NCBI RefSeq assembly: GCF_000374165.1
Contig: NZ_KB893683.1
Location: 1 to 64,000 of the forward strand
Reading direction: 5' to 3'
Length of the DNA: 64,000 nt
DNA from: Parafrankia elaeagni
Lineage (GTDB): Bacteria; Actinomycetota; Actinomycetes; Frankiales; Frankiaceae
Shown: piece after piece, positions 35,469 to 46,239 of the stretch
Position numbering within the stretch: the first letter of the stretch is position 1
Layout of the letters: every line of letters starts with the position of its first letter
Position numbers and translations under genes: made by a program
Notes under the pieces: generated by a model
What the model was told of the DNA's origin: nothing
The model's database searches: none
The model's input: only the letters and a program-made list of their open reading frames with translations

Positions 35469-36248
35469 TCACACGGCGGAAATGACCGCCGACGCCGGTT
35501 CCCGCGCGCCGCCCATGCCGTCCTCGCCGTTCCGGCTGGCCGCGCCGGTGAGCCGGATGACGCCGTAGTCGTAGCCGCACCTGCGGTACACGACGCTGGG
35601 CAGACCGCTGCGTGCGTCCAGGAAGAGGTAGAAATCGTGGCCGACGAGTTCCATGTTCGACAGGGCGTCGTCGAGGGTCATGGGCGCGGCGACGTGGGTC
35701 TTCTCGCGTACCACCATCGGTGAGTACTCCACTTCCTCGACGCGCTCGGTGCCCGGCCTACCGTCGCTCGACGCCCGCTCCTGTGCCACCGGGGCCGCCT
35801 CGGGTTCGGCCGCGGCCGGCTGGCCGGCACCCGAGTTCAGGACACCGGCGTCGGGGACGAGGACATCGGGGACGAGGGACAGGTCTGCTGTCAGGGACCC
35901 GGCGCGGCCCGGCCCGGGATGGTTCGCGCCCGCGTGGTTGGCATGGTGGCGGACCCGGCGATCGGCGGCTCGGCGAAGGCGCTCGGCGAGCTTGGCGGTG
36001 GCGCGGTCGAGCGCCGCGTAGGAGTCGCCGGCGGCGGCCTCGGCGCGGATGACAGGTCCCCGCGAGTAGACGGTCAGCTCGACCCGGTCGCACATGTCGG
36101 ACAGCCGGGGATTGCTCTCCTTGGAGAGCTCCACGTCGACCCGCATCACCCTGGAATCGAGTCGCTCGAGTTTGGCGAGCTTGGTCTGGACATGCCTGCG
36201 GAAACCTTCTGATACCGCTGTGTGCCTGCCCTTGACCACGATGTCCAC
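35469..36248 (-). CDS. hpf: Ribosome hibernation-promoting factor, long form
   Basis: A 259-residue protein with an S30AE domain (about residues 1-95: DIVVKGRHTAVSEGFRRHVQ, RVDVELSKESNPRL), a variable linker and the C-terminal dimerisation domain of long HPF (about 190-245: MVVREKTHVAAPMTLDDALS, GHDFYLFLDARSG, VVYRRCGYDYGVIRL). It binds the small subunit and drives 100S dimer formation in dormancy. The GTG at 36248 is preceded by GGGAGGTG at 7 bases; the upstream in-frame GTG at 36257 overlaps that site. Confidence 0.93.
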   Translation of the reverse strand: MDIVVKGRHTAVSEGFRRHVQTKLAKLERLDSRVMRVDVELSKESNPRLSDMCDRVELTVYSRGPVIRAEAAAGDSYAALDRATAKLAERLRRAADRRVRHHANHAGANHPGPGRAGSLTADLSLVPDVLVPDAGVLNSGAGQPAAAEPEAAPVAQERASSDGRPGTERVEEVEYSPMVVREKTHVAAPMTLDDALSNMELVGHDFYLFLDARSGLPSVVYRRCGYDYGVIRLTGAASRNGEDGMGGAREPASAVISAV

Positions 36249-36845
36249 GCGATCCACCTCCCGTTCACCTGGCCCGGCCGGCCGATCCGCACCGAATCAG
36301 CGCGACCAGCAAGTCGGTTCTCCGGCGAAGTTCCGGAACGGGTCGTCGTGTGCCGACCCGACCTGGAAGAGACCGCCGAAGATTGTCAACGTTCCTGGTG
36401 TCAGTTGTTGGTGCCGGCTTGTGACGCTGGCGCCGCAGGCCGTCTCCCTTCATGCGGGCACCTGCGCTTGTGTCCGTGACCATGGGATCGGCGAGTTTTC
36501 CACCGACCCACCACGCTCGGCTCCTTCCCCTCGCCGGCCAGATCATGCCGGAACCGACCTGCCGATTTCGGTTGATTCCGACCCGGCATAACGGGGCTCG
36601 CAAACCCGCCTTGCGGTCGCTGGGCGCGATCAGCGGGCCCCGCCTCGCTCGCACCCGGCGGGCGGCCTCACGGCTCCGGTGCAGAGGGGGGCTGAACGCC
36701 ACACCCGCCGAGGAGCGGCAGGTGCGCCACATCGCCCTCGCCCTGGAAGACCGCGCCGCGCCTGCGGCGCCACCTTCGTCACCGGCTTGCGCCGTCGGCT
36801 CCCGGGGGGTGGAGCTCGTGGGTCCAGTCTGCTCCTTCGGCGGGA
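36249..36845. other. Intergenic region between comF-like and hpf
   Basis: About 600 bp without a convincing gene. Frames here are broken or arginine/proline-rich. It should contain the hpf promoter. Confidence 0.4.
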
Positions 36846-37778
36846 TTACGGCGGGCAATCCGAGGTGTTGGCGCGTCGCGCCGGGAGCGTGCCGTGCCGC
36901 AGCGGTGTCGCGGCGACGGCCGCGGTGCCGGCGGGAGGGGCCCAGCCACCGGCCCGCAGCGCGCGCATCGCCTCGCCGCACGTGGCCCCGGTCGTCACGA
37001 TGTCGTCCACAACGATCGTGATCTCGCCGGGGCCCGCGGGCCGCACGCCCGGCCGTAGAGCGAAGGCACCGGACCGGTTGCGCTGGCGAGCGGTGGCCCC
37101 GAGGCCGGCCTGGTCGACGCCGGGGCGCAACACCCGCAGGACGCCGCTGACCCGGGCTGGTGTGCCCGATCGGGTCAGGACCCGGGCGGCGGCCACGGCA
37201 AGCCGGGCGACGTGGTCGGTACCGCGGCGCCGCCGGGCGGCGGCGGTCGTCGGCACAGGCACGAGCACCACCGAGGTGGCCTGCGTGCCCCGGAGGTGCT
37301 GCCGGGCCACCGCCGCGGCCGCCCGGGCGAGTGCCCGCCCCAGCAGCGGGGACAGGTCGAGCCGCCCCCGCTCCTTGTAGGCGAGCAGCAGTGCTCGGGG
37401 GGCGCCCTCAAAGGCAGCGGCAGCGACGAGTGGCGGCGAGCCCGGCCCAGGCCCAGGCGGTGGCCACGCCCAGGCCGGAGCACGCGCAGGTGGGGCTGCG
37501 GCTAGCGAAGGACGCGCACCCGGGAAGCCGGACGGTGTGGGTGTGGGTGGGAGGCCGCGTACGTCGCGACCTCGCCGCCCCGGGCTGGCCGTGGGACCCG
37601 GGGCGGCGAGAACCAGGGGGCCCGTCAGTGCCGCGGCGCACCGAGGGCAGGCCGCGTACCCCGGCAGCCCACAGCCGGCGCACGGCCGGGGCAGCACGAG
37701 ATCCACGAGAGTCGCCAGCGCATCACGCAGGAGCAGAAGGAGTGCCGGCGCTTCGCGCACGACGGGCGATGTGGTCAC
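36846..37778 (-). CDS. ComF-family phosphoribosyltransferase-like protein
   Basis: A 310-residue protein. Near the N-terminus a zinc-ribbon type motif CAGCGLPGYAACPRC is typical of ComF. The middle contains AAAFEGAPRALLLAYKERGR, and the C-terminal phosphoribosyltransferase domain has VVLVPVPTT and the PRPP loop ITIVVDDIVTTGATCGEAM. ComF proteins relate to DNA uptake in competent bacteria; their role in actinomycetes is unclear. The GTG at 37778 was chosen because the preceding frame is unlike the family. It shares its upstream region with the divergent membrane-protein gene. Confidence 0.85.
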   Translation of the reverse strand: MTTSPVVREAPALLLLLRDALATLVDLVLPRPCAGCGLPGYAACPRCAAALTGPLVLAAPGPTASPGRRGRDVRGLPPTPTPSGFPGARPSLAAAPPARAPAWAWPPPGPGPGSPPLVAAAAFEGAPRALLLAYKERGRLDLSPLLGRALARAAAAVARQHLRGTQATSVVLVPVPTTAAARRRRGTDHVARLAVAAARVLTRSGTPARVSGVLRVLRPGVDQAGLGATARQRNRSGAFALRPGVRPAGPGEITIVVDDIVTTGATCGEAMRALRAGGWAPPAGTAAVAATPLRHGTLPARRANTSDCPP

Positions 37779-37974
37779 TCGTCGAGCATGTACGGCGTCG
37801 GCGGGAAGGGCGGGGCCGCGGAGCCGGCTGTGGACATCCGCGAGTGGACTGGACACTCTGTGCACGGCCCGCGGCCCGCGGCGCCCGACCACGTGGAGGA
37901 AGTAGCGGGTCTGCGACGATGTGCATGCCGCGGACGTTGGTCGGCACGGACAGCACGAGCGCAGGGAGACCACG

Positions 37975-39156
37975 ATGGCGGACGGGGCTGGTCAGACCCC
38001 TCCCGGCACGCCTGGCCCGCAGGGGCCCGGAACCCCCGGTTCCCCCGGGGGACCGCCGTCGGAGGAGACGCACCCGCCACACGGGGCGTGGAACTCCCCA
38101 CCGCCCGGGGCCACCGGTGGGCCACCGTCACCCGGCAGCTGGCCGCCGCCCGGCGCGGGTGCACCGCCGCCGGAGTCCGGTGCGCCGCCCACCGGTCCCG
38201 GTGGCCCGCCGCCCGGCGCGGGTGCACCGCCGCCGCCGCCCGGAGCCTGGCCCGCACCCGGCCAGAGCCCCGCCAGCTGGGGCGGGCCGCATCAAGGCCC
38301 GCCGCCCTGGGGCTCCGGCCCATGGGGCGGTCCGCCGGCCGCGCCGAAGCCCGGCGTGATCCCGCTCCGCCCGCTGTCGGTCGGCGAGATCCTGGACGGG
38401 ATCTTCACCACGATCCGGACGAACCCCGGGGCGACGCTGGGGCTGACCGTCGGTGTGTCGGCGGTGGTCGAGACCATCAGCACCGTCACCGCGATCGTCG
38501 GCGAGGACTCGTCCAACGCCACCGTGGCCGCGCTCGACCTGCTGGTGTTCGGCCTGAACGCCATGCTCGGGATCTTCCTGTCCGGCGTCCTCGCGGTGGT
38601 GGTCAGCGAGGCGGCACTCGGCTCGCGGATCTCCGCCGGCGCGGCGGTCCGCCGGGTCACACCGCGGCTCGGCGGATTGCTGGTGCTGACCCTGGTGGTC
38701 ACGCTGCTCAGCGTTCTCGGCCTCCTCGCGTTGATCGTCGGCGCGGTGGCGGTGGCGATCTATCTCTGTCTCGCCTCCCCGGCCTACGTCCTGGAAGGCC
38801 AGACGATCCGCGCGGCGCTGCGCCGCTCGCGGGTGCTGGTCCGCGGGTCGTGGTGGCGCACGTTCGGCGTCGTGCTGCTCTCCTCGCTGGTGGGGGGCGT
38901 GCTGGTGTTCGTCTTCACGATGGTCACCCTGATCGTCCTGGCGACATCCGAGGCCACCTTCGGTGATGCCTTCGAGGGGGATCTGACCGTTGCCGGCTAC
39001 ATCGTCACCGGGATCGGCAACCTGATCGCGACGACCGTCGCGACACCGGTGCTGTCCGGCGCCATCGTCCTGCTGTACATCGACCAGCGAATCCGCCGGG
39101 AAGGCCTGGACGTGACTCTCGCCGAGACCGCCCGGCAACGCGCAACGGCGTCGTGA
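37975..39156 (+). CDS. Multi-pass membrane protein with Pro/Gly-rich N-terminus
   Basis: A 393-residue protein. Residues 1-125 are Pro/Gly-rich (runs such as PPPGAGAPPP) and likely disordered on the cytoplasmic side. From IPLRPLSVGEILDGIFTTIR, typical of an actinobacterial membrane family, there follow about six hydrophobic segments with LASPAYVLEGQTIRAALRRS between them. The function is not known. The ATG follows GGGAG at 7 bases. Its stop overlaps the GTG of the DUF4129 gene, so it heads a coupled operon. Confidence 0.8.
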   Translation: MADGAGQTPPGTPGPQGPGTPGSPGGPPSEETHPPHGAWNSPPPGATGGPPSPGSWPPPGAGAPPPESGAPPTGPGGPPPGAGAPPPPPGAWPAPGQSPASWGGPHQGPPPWGSGPWGGPPAAPKPGVIPLRPLSVGEILDGIFTTIRTNPGATLGLTVGVSAVVETISTVTAIVGEDSSNATVAALDLLVFGLNAMLGIFLSGVLAVVVSEAALGSRISAGAAVRRVTPRLGGLLVLTLVVTLLSVLGLLALIVGAVAVAIYLCLASPAYVLEGQTIRAALRRSRVLVRGSWWRTFGVVLLSSLVGGVLVFVFTMVTLIVLATSEATFGDAFEGDLTVAGYIVTGIGNLIATTVATPVLSGAIVLLYIDQRIRREGLDVTLAETARQRATAS

Positions 39157-39938
39157 CCGCGGCCCGCCCGGGCGGTCCTGCGACGACGGTGCTGACGGCT
39201 GTCAGCGATCAGCTGGGCGCGCCCGTCACCCGGGACGGTGCCCGCGAGGAGGCGCGCCGCGAGCTCTCCCGGCAGGTCTACCGGGACGCCGGCCCCGGCT
39301 GGTTCACCCGGGCGCTCAACTGGTTCAACGAGCGCCTGAGCGACCTGTGGGACTGGATCACCCCCGACCCCGATGTCGGCGTGGCCGGCTTCCGGGGGCT
39401 CGGCGTCCTGGCCCTCGTCCTCGTGCTCGTGACGCTGCTGGTTGTGGTCCGGCTGTGGCTCGGGCCGGTCCGGCGATCCTCGTCCGGGCGGCCGGAGGGC
39501 GGTGATCTGTCCAGCCCGCTCACCGCGGACCAGCTTCGTGCGCTGGGCAACGCACAGGCCGAGCGGGGAGACCTCGCCGACGCCGTACGGACCCGGCTGC
39601 GAGCGGTCGCTCGGATGCTCGAGGAGCGAACCCTGATCGACCCGCGGCCGGGGCGAACAGCCGGGGAGCTGGTCAGCGACCTGCGGGCCGCGACGGCCGG
39701 CGGCGCGGCCGGCGGGGTGGCACCGCGGGTCACGGCCGGCGGAACCTTCGGTGACCCGGCCGGGGCGCTGTCGGCCGCGGTCGAGGTCTTCAGCGAGATC
39801 TGGTACGGCGGCAGGCCGGCGACCAGGCACGACTACGAGGTGGTCGTGCGGGCCGACGAGGAGCTCGCGAGGATTCGCCGCGCCCAGAACCAGGGCCAGG
39901 ACCGGTCGGACGACGGCTACCGCGCGGTCCCGGCATGA
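39153..39938 (+). CDS. DUF4129 domain membrane protein
   Basis: A 261-residue protein: an amphipathic N-terminal region ending WFNERLSDLWDWITPDPD, one membrane helix (about 78-103), and a C-terminal DUF4129 domain (about 125-245) with RALGNAQAERGDLADAVRTR, RTAGELVSDLR and FSEIWYGGRPATRHDYEVV. DUF4129 genes are regular partners of MoxR and DUF58 genes. The GTG start overlaps the preceding stop and its own stop overlaps the next ATG. Confidence 0.85.
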   Translation: MTAARPGGPATTVLTAVSDQLGAPVTRDGAREEARRELSRQVYRDAGPGWFTRALNWFNERLSDLWDWITPDPDVGVAGFRGLGVLALVLVLVTLLVVVRLWLGPVRRSSSGRPEGGDLSSPLTADQLRALGNAQAERGDLADAVRTRLRAVARMLEERTLIDPRPGRTAGELVSDLRAATAGGAAGGVAPRVTAGGTFGDPAGALSAAVEVFSEIWYGGRPATRHDYEVVVRADEELARIRRAQNQGQDRSDDGYRAVPA

Positions 39939-41466
39939 CCGCGCCGCAGGCCAGCCCGCCACGGGCAGCGGCGTCACCGGCCGGGCCGGCCCAGGCGCAG
40001 CCCGGCGCGAAGGGCACGGGAGGCGGGAGCGGGTCGACCCATGTCCGCAGCGGCCCCCGGCCCGCGGCCGTGGGCCGGGGCGCGCGCCTCGTCGCCGTCC
40101 TCGCCCTCCTGGTGGCCTGTTACGCGGTGTTGGTCGCCGCGGTGAGTGGCCCTGGCCAGGGCGGGTACCTGGACGCCGAGTCACCGGGCGGCGCCGGCTC
40201 GCTCGCCCTCGCGCAGATCCTGCGCGGGCGCGGGATCACCGTGTCCGTGACGGAGGCGAGGTCCGCGCTGCAGCCTGAGCCGGCGGCGCCGGAAGGCGCC
40301 GGTCCGGCCGGCGGCGGCACGCCGCGCACGCTCCTGGTGACCGGCCCCGATCTGCTGGCGGACACCGAGATCGTCGCGCTGGTGCAACGCGTCCGCGCCG
40401 GTTCGGACGTGCTGCTGGTCGCCCCCTCCCGACCCGTCGTGGACTATCTGGCCGCCATGGGAATCCCGATCGCCACCGCCCCGCCGGACCGCTTCGACCT
40501 CTCGGACGGGGATGCCCGGCCCGGATGCACGCTGCCGGAGGCAACCGTCGCCGGGGCGGCCGCGATCGGGGACGCTGTCCGCTTCACCCCTCCCGACGAC
40601 GCCACTCCCCGCCCCGGCCGACGAGGTTGGCTGGGAACCGCCCCCCGGCTGGATCTCTGCTACGGCTCTCCCCAGGCCGCCCGCCTCGCCGTCCTCACCC
40701 CGGCCGGGGGGGCCGAGGTACGACCCGGCCCCGGGGAGTCCGCCGGCCGGCTGGTTCTGCTCGGTGACGGCCAGTTCCTCACCAATGCGAGGCTGGACGA
40801 ATCCGGCAACGCCGCGCTGGCGCTGGGCCTGCTGTCCCGAAATCTCCGGGTGGACTGGGTGCAGCAGCTCGTCCCGAGCGAGAACCCGGTCGGCCGGCAG
40901 AGCCTGAGCGATCTGCTGCCGGACCGCTTCTGGGTCGTCTGCCTGCAGGTTCTCGTCCTGTTGGTGGCGCTGGCGGCGTGGCGTGGGCGCCGGCTTGGGC
41001 CACCCGTCACCGAGCCGCTCCCGGTGGTCGTTCGCTCGGCGGAGACGGTGGAGGGCCGTGGTCGCCTGTACGCCGCCGGGCACGCCCGTGAGCGGGCCGC
41101 CGAGGCACTGCGCGCCGGCCTGCGGGCGCGCCTCGCCGAGCGGCTCGGCATCCGCGCCGACGGCCCGCCCATCGCCGGCGGGGCACCCGGCATCGCCCGG
41201 ACGGGCGTACACGAACCGAACCCGGGTGTCCTGATCGCCGCCGTCGCCGAGCAGACCGGCCGGCCCGCCGGAGATGTCGGGGCACTCCTGTACGGTCCGG
41301 GCATGGCGCCCCCGGGCCACAGCTGGGCTGCGGCCGGGCCGGTGTACCCGGCAGGGGGCCTGGCTCCCGGCGGCGGTGCCCCGGGTGGCGACGCGGCGGG
41401 TGGCGACGCCGCCCTCGTTCGGCTGGCCCGTGAACTGCACGAACTCGATCGACAGGTGGGCAGAAG

Positions 41467-41470
<4 letters not shown>
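39935..41470 (+). CDS. DUF4350 domain membrane protein
   Basis: A 511-residue protein: membrane helix at about residues 50-70, a large extracytoplasmic domain with GGYLDAESPGGAGSLALAQI and LLVTGPDLLADTEIVALV (the DUF4350 pattern), a second helix at about 327-347, and a cytoplasmic tail with AAGHARERAAEALRAGLRAR. The function is unknown, but DUF4350 sits in MoxR operons. It is overlap-coupled on both sides. Confidence 0.85.
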
Positions 41471-42618
<1,148 letters not shown>

Positions 42619-42628
42619 CGGGGCAGCG

Positions 42629-43927
42629 GTGGCTATCACCGGCCGCGCCGTGGCGCTGGTCGCGCTGGGCATCGCGGTCCTGGTCGTCTCCCCCGCGTCA
42701 GGCGCCGCCTTCCTGGTCGTGAACCTGGTGATCGGTGTGCTGATCACCGCAGACCTCTGTCTCGCGGGCGCGGTGCGCGCCTGCACGTTCAGCCGGTCCG
42801 GGCCGACGTCCGCCCGGCTGGGGCAGCCGGTGACGCTCGGGTTCACCGTCACCAACGGCGGCCGCCGAACCGTACGGGCCCGTATCCGGGACGGCTGGGT
42901 GCCCTCCGCGGGTGCCCGCCCGCGGGTCCACACGGTGACGGTGCCCGCCGGTGAGCGGCGTTTCCTGGAGACGGTGCTGCACCCGACACGGCGCGGGGAC
43001 CGGGTGCCGGTGCGGATCACGGTCCGTTCGCTGGGCCCGCTGGGCCTGGCCGGCCGCCAGGGCCGGCATCACGCGCCGTGGCGCCTCCGGATGCTGCCGC
43101 CGTTCACCTCCCGCCGCCATCTCCCGGCGGCGCTGGCCCGGCTGCGCGAGGTGACGGGCGAGGTGGCGCTGCGCGGCGGCGGTGCCGGCTCGGAGTTCGA
43201 CAGTCTGCGCGAGTACGTGGTGGGCGACGACGTGCGGACCATCGACTGGCGGGTGACCGCGCGTCACCACGGCGCGGTGGTCGTCCGCACGTTCCGACCG
43301 GAGCGGGACCGCCGGGTGCTCTGTGTCCTCGACTCCGGCCGGACGTCCGCCGGGCGGGTCGGTGACGTCCCCCGCCTGGACCACGCGATGGACGCCGCGC
43401 TCCTGCTCACCGCCGTCGCGCTGCGGGCCGGCGACCGGGTCGGCCTGACCGCTCACGACAGCACCACCCGGATCTCCCTGCCGCACACGCGGGACCACGG
43501 TCTGCTGGCCCGCATGAGCGAGGCGATGGCCACCCTGGAGCCGGCGCTGGTCGAGGCCGACCACGACGGCATGGCGTCCGCGGTACTGCGCGCGTCGTCC
43601 CGCCGTGCCCTGATCGTGATCTTCACCGATCTGGTGCCGGCGGTGATCGAGGAGGGCCTGCTGCCCGCGCTGCCCACCCTGACCAGCCGGCACACGGTGC
43701 TGGTGGCCGCGCTGCGCGATCCCAGGCTGGACGAGCTCGCCACCGGGCACGACGACGTCGGGCAGGTGTACGCGGCGGCCGCGGCCGAGCAGACGCTGCT
43801 GCGCAGGCGTGAGCTGACCGCGCTGCTCCGCCGGCGTGGGGTCGAGGTCGTGGACGTCCCCCCCGCGGGCTACGCGGCGGTGGTCACCGACACCTACCTC
43901 ACACTGAAGGCGCGCGGCAGGTTGTAG
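42629..43927 (+). CDS. DUF58 domain protein (MoxR partner)
   Basis: A 432-residue protein: two N-terminal membrane helices (about 5-22 and 27-45), a beta-rich region (LGQPVTLGFTVTNGG), and DUF58 with FDSLREYVVGDDVRTIDWR (about residue 195), followed by a VWA-like domain with LCVLDSGRTSAG, AGDRVGLTAHD and LIVIFTDLV. The GTG at 42629 lies 10 bp after the MoxR stop. It is the last gene of the coupled set and convergent with the SpoIIM-family gene. Confidence 0.9.
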   Translation: MAITGRAVALVALGIAVLVVSPASGAAFLVVNLVIGVLITADLCLAGAVRACTFSRSGPTSARLGQPVTLGFTVTNGGRRTVRARIRDGWVPSAGARPRVHTVTVPAGERRFLETVLHPTRRGDRVPVRITVRSLGPLGLAGRQGRHHAPWRLRMLPPFTSRRHLPAALARLREVTGEVALRGGGAGSEFDSLREYVVGDDVRTIDWRVTARHHGAVVVRTFRPERDRRVLCVLDSGRTSAGRVGDVPRLDHAMDAALLLTAVALRAGDRVGLTAHDSTTRISLPHTRDHGLLARMSEAMATLEPALVEADHDGMASAVLRASSRRALIVIFTDLVPAVIEEGLLPALPTLTSRHTVLVAALRDPRLDELATGHDDVGQVYAAAAAEQTLLRRRELTALLRRRGVEVVDVPPAGYAAVVTDTYLTLKARGRL

Positions 43928-44008
43928 GCACGCCGGCCGGCAGGGCCAGGCGACAGGGCCAGCCGGTAGGGCCAGGCGACAGACCCGGGCCACAGACCCG
44001 GGCACGGT

Positions 44009-45019
44009 TCAGGCAGCGACGGGCGCGAGGTCCGCGGCGAGCGCGGCGTCCAGGTCGCCGGTCTCGCCGGCGGCGACCGCCCGGCTGCCATAGACCCACA
44101 CGTAGGCCACGAAGCCACCCCAGGCGAGGACCCCGATGCCGATGCGGACCGCGGCCGGCAGCGAGGACGGTGTCACGAACGCCTCGATCACGCCGGACAG
44201 CCCCAGCGCGACCGCCAGCCCCAGCACGATGGCCACCGCGGCCCGCCCCTCCGCGGCCAGTGCCTCCAGCCGCCGCCGCGGCCCCGGCGCGATGATCGCC
44301 CAGCCCAGTCTCAGGCCGACCGCACCGGCCGCGAAGACCACGGTGAGCTCCAGCAGCCCGTGCGGCAGGATCAGCGAGAAGAACTGGCCGCTCTCCCCGC
44401 AGCCGGCCATGTAGCCGCCGATGAGGCCCAGGTTCAGGGAGTTCGCCGCCAGGAGGGCGATCGTCGGCAGGCCGAGCAGCGCCCCGAGCGCCACCGCCTG
44501 GGCCGCCACCCAGGCGTTGTTCGTCCAGACCTGGCTGGCGAACGACGAGGCCGGGTGCTCGGAGTAGTAGGAGGCGAACTCCGAGTTGCACAGCGCCGCC
44601 ACGTCGTCGGGCGGGATGAGGCTGGCCCGCGCCTGCGCGTCGTTGATGATCCAGAGTGCGGCGGCGAGGGCGAGCAGGAGCGAGACCAGCGTGGTCGCGA
44701 CCACCCAGCGCCAGCGGGCGTAGAGGGCGGCCGGGAAGGTCACGGTGAAGTACCGGCCCACGACGTGCCAGCCGCGGTCCGGAGCGCCGACGACGGCGGC
44801 CCGCGCCCGGATGACCAGGCTCGCCAGGTCGTCGACGAGGGCGGGGTCGTAGGAGCGGCCCCGGATCACCGACAGGTGGGTCGCCGCCCGCTGGTACAGC
44901 TCGACGAGTTCGTCGAGCTCCGCGGCCGCCATCCGCCGCGGCCGGGCGGCGCGGTCCACAAGGTGACCCAACCGCTCCCACTCCGGACGGTGGACGGCGA
45001 CATACGCATCGAGATCCAT
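44009..45019 (-). CDS. Stage II sporulation protein M-like membrane protein (DUF95)
   Basis: A 336-residue protein. A soluble N-terminus (MDLDAYVAVHRPEWERLGHL, typical of this actinobacterial family) is followed by five or six membrane segments and the conserved loops ASQVWTNNAWVAAQAVALGA and SLNLGLIGGYMAGCGESGQF, then LPHGLLELTVVFAAGA. SpoIIM in Bacillus works in engulfment; actinobacterial homologues next to RDD and MoxR genes are uncharacterised. It is divergent from the RDD gene. Confidence 0.88.
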   Translation of the reverse strand: MDLDAYVAVHRPEWERLGHLVDRAARPRRMAAAELDELVELYQRAATHLSVIRGRSYDPALVDDLASLVIRARAAVVGAPDRGWHVVGRYFTVTFPAALYARWRWVVATTLVSLLLALAAALWIINDAQARASLIPPDDVAALCNSEFASYYSEHPASSFASQVWTNNAWVAAQAVALGALLGLPTIALLAANSLNLGLIGGYMAGCGESGQFFSLILPHGLLELTVVFAAGAVGLRLGWAIIAPGPRRRLEALAAEGRAAVAIVLGLAVALGLSGVIEAFVTPSSLPAAVRIGIGVLAWGGFVAYVWVYGSRAVAAGETGDLDAALAADLAPVAA

Positions 45020-45126
45020 GACACCCACTACTCTTCCAGAACGGGGCAGCGGACAGGACAGAGGACGGACATGACGCACCAGCGGCCGACAGGCCCAGGC
45101 CGGGGACACGGCCCGGGGCAGGGCCG

Positions 45127-45996
45127 GTGAGCCAGGCCGCCGCCGGCCCGGCGCAGCTGGTCACGGGTGAGGCCGTCGCCATCGACCTGCGGGTCGCCCG
45201 GCTGGGCTCACGCATGGTCTGCGGGCTGATCGACCTGGCGATCCAGGGCTGCGCCCTGGGGGGGCTGCTGGTCGTCGCCTTCCTCGGCGTGCAGCCCGAG
45301 GACGAGGCGCTCGCCACCGCCCTGTTCCTGATCGTCTACGTGGGCATCCTGCTCGGCTATCCGGTGGCCTGCGAGACGTTCCTGCGCGGGCGCACCCTCG
45401 GCAAGATGGCGCTGGGCCTGCGGGTCGTCCGCGACGACGGTGGCCCGATCCGGTTCCGGCACGCGCTGACCCGTGGGCTGATCGGCGTCGTCTGCGAGCG
45501 GCCCGGCCTGCTCCTCGGCCTGCCGGCGATCATCTGCATGGTCGTGTCCAGCCGGTCGAAGCGGCTCGGCGACGTCTTCGCCGGCACGGTGGTCCTCCAG
45601 GTGAAGGTGCCGCGGGTCGCCGGGGCGCCGCCGACCATCCCGCCGCAGCTGGCCGGCTGGGCCGCCCTGCTGGACCTCGCCGGTGTCGACGACGGCCTGG
45701 CCCTGCGCGCCCGCGGCTTCCTCGCGCGCACCCACCAGCTGTCGGACGAGTCCCGCGAACGCCTCGGCACAGAGCTCGTCCGGGAGATCACCGCCGTCGT
45801 CGTGCCGCCACCGCCACCCGGGACGCCCGGCTGGGCCGTCCTCTCCGCGGTGCTCGGCGAGCGGACCCGCCGCGCCTACCTGCGCCTGACGTCCGTCCAG
45901 CGGGCGGCGCAGGGCCCGGATCCGGTACGCGCGGCGCCGGCCGTCCCCCAGCCGGTATGGCAACCCGTGGGTTCCGGGGGTGGTCCGCGTGGGTGA
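45127..45996 (+). CDS. RDD-family membrane protein
   Basis: A 289-residue protein. The RDD domain spans about residues 15-160: ARLGSRMVCGLIDLAIQGCA, helices at about 35-55 and 62-82, CETFLRGRTLGKMALGLRVV and SRSKRLGDVFAGTVVLQ. The C-terminal 120 residues are soluble. RDD proteins are poorly characterised membrane proteins (some transport-related). It is paired head-to-head with the SpoIIM-like gene. Confidence 0.88.
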   Translation: MSQAAAGPAQLVTGEAVAIDLRVARLGSRMVCGLIDLAIQGCALGGLLVVAFLGVQPEDEALATALFLIVYVGILLGYPVACETFLRGRTLGKMALGLRVVRDDGGPIRFRHALTRGLIGVVCERPGLLLGLPAIICMVVSSRSKRLGDVFAGTVVLQVKVPRVAGAPPTIPPQLAGWAALLDLAGVDDGLALRARGFLARTHQLSDESRERLGTELVREITAVVVPPPPPGTPGWAVLSAVLGERTRRAYLRLTSVQRAAQGPDPVRAAPAVPQPVWQPVGSGGGPRG

Positions 45997-46239
45997 GGTC
46001 AACGGCGGCGGGAGCCCGCCCGGCCCGGCTGGTCACCCCGGCCCGGGCTCGTCTAGCGTCTGAACCGCGGGATCCTCCGGGGCGATCGCGACGAACCGCC
46101 TCTTTCGCCCCGAGTCATGTGACGGCACGCGTTCAATGACCTTCCGAGGGCCGGGTGAGCAGCTCGGCGCGCGGTCACGCATGCTTGACGGGTCCGCCAG
46201 ATCGAGCTCCGGCCCTCCTGGTCGGGCCCACATTGGGGG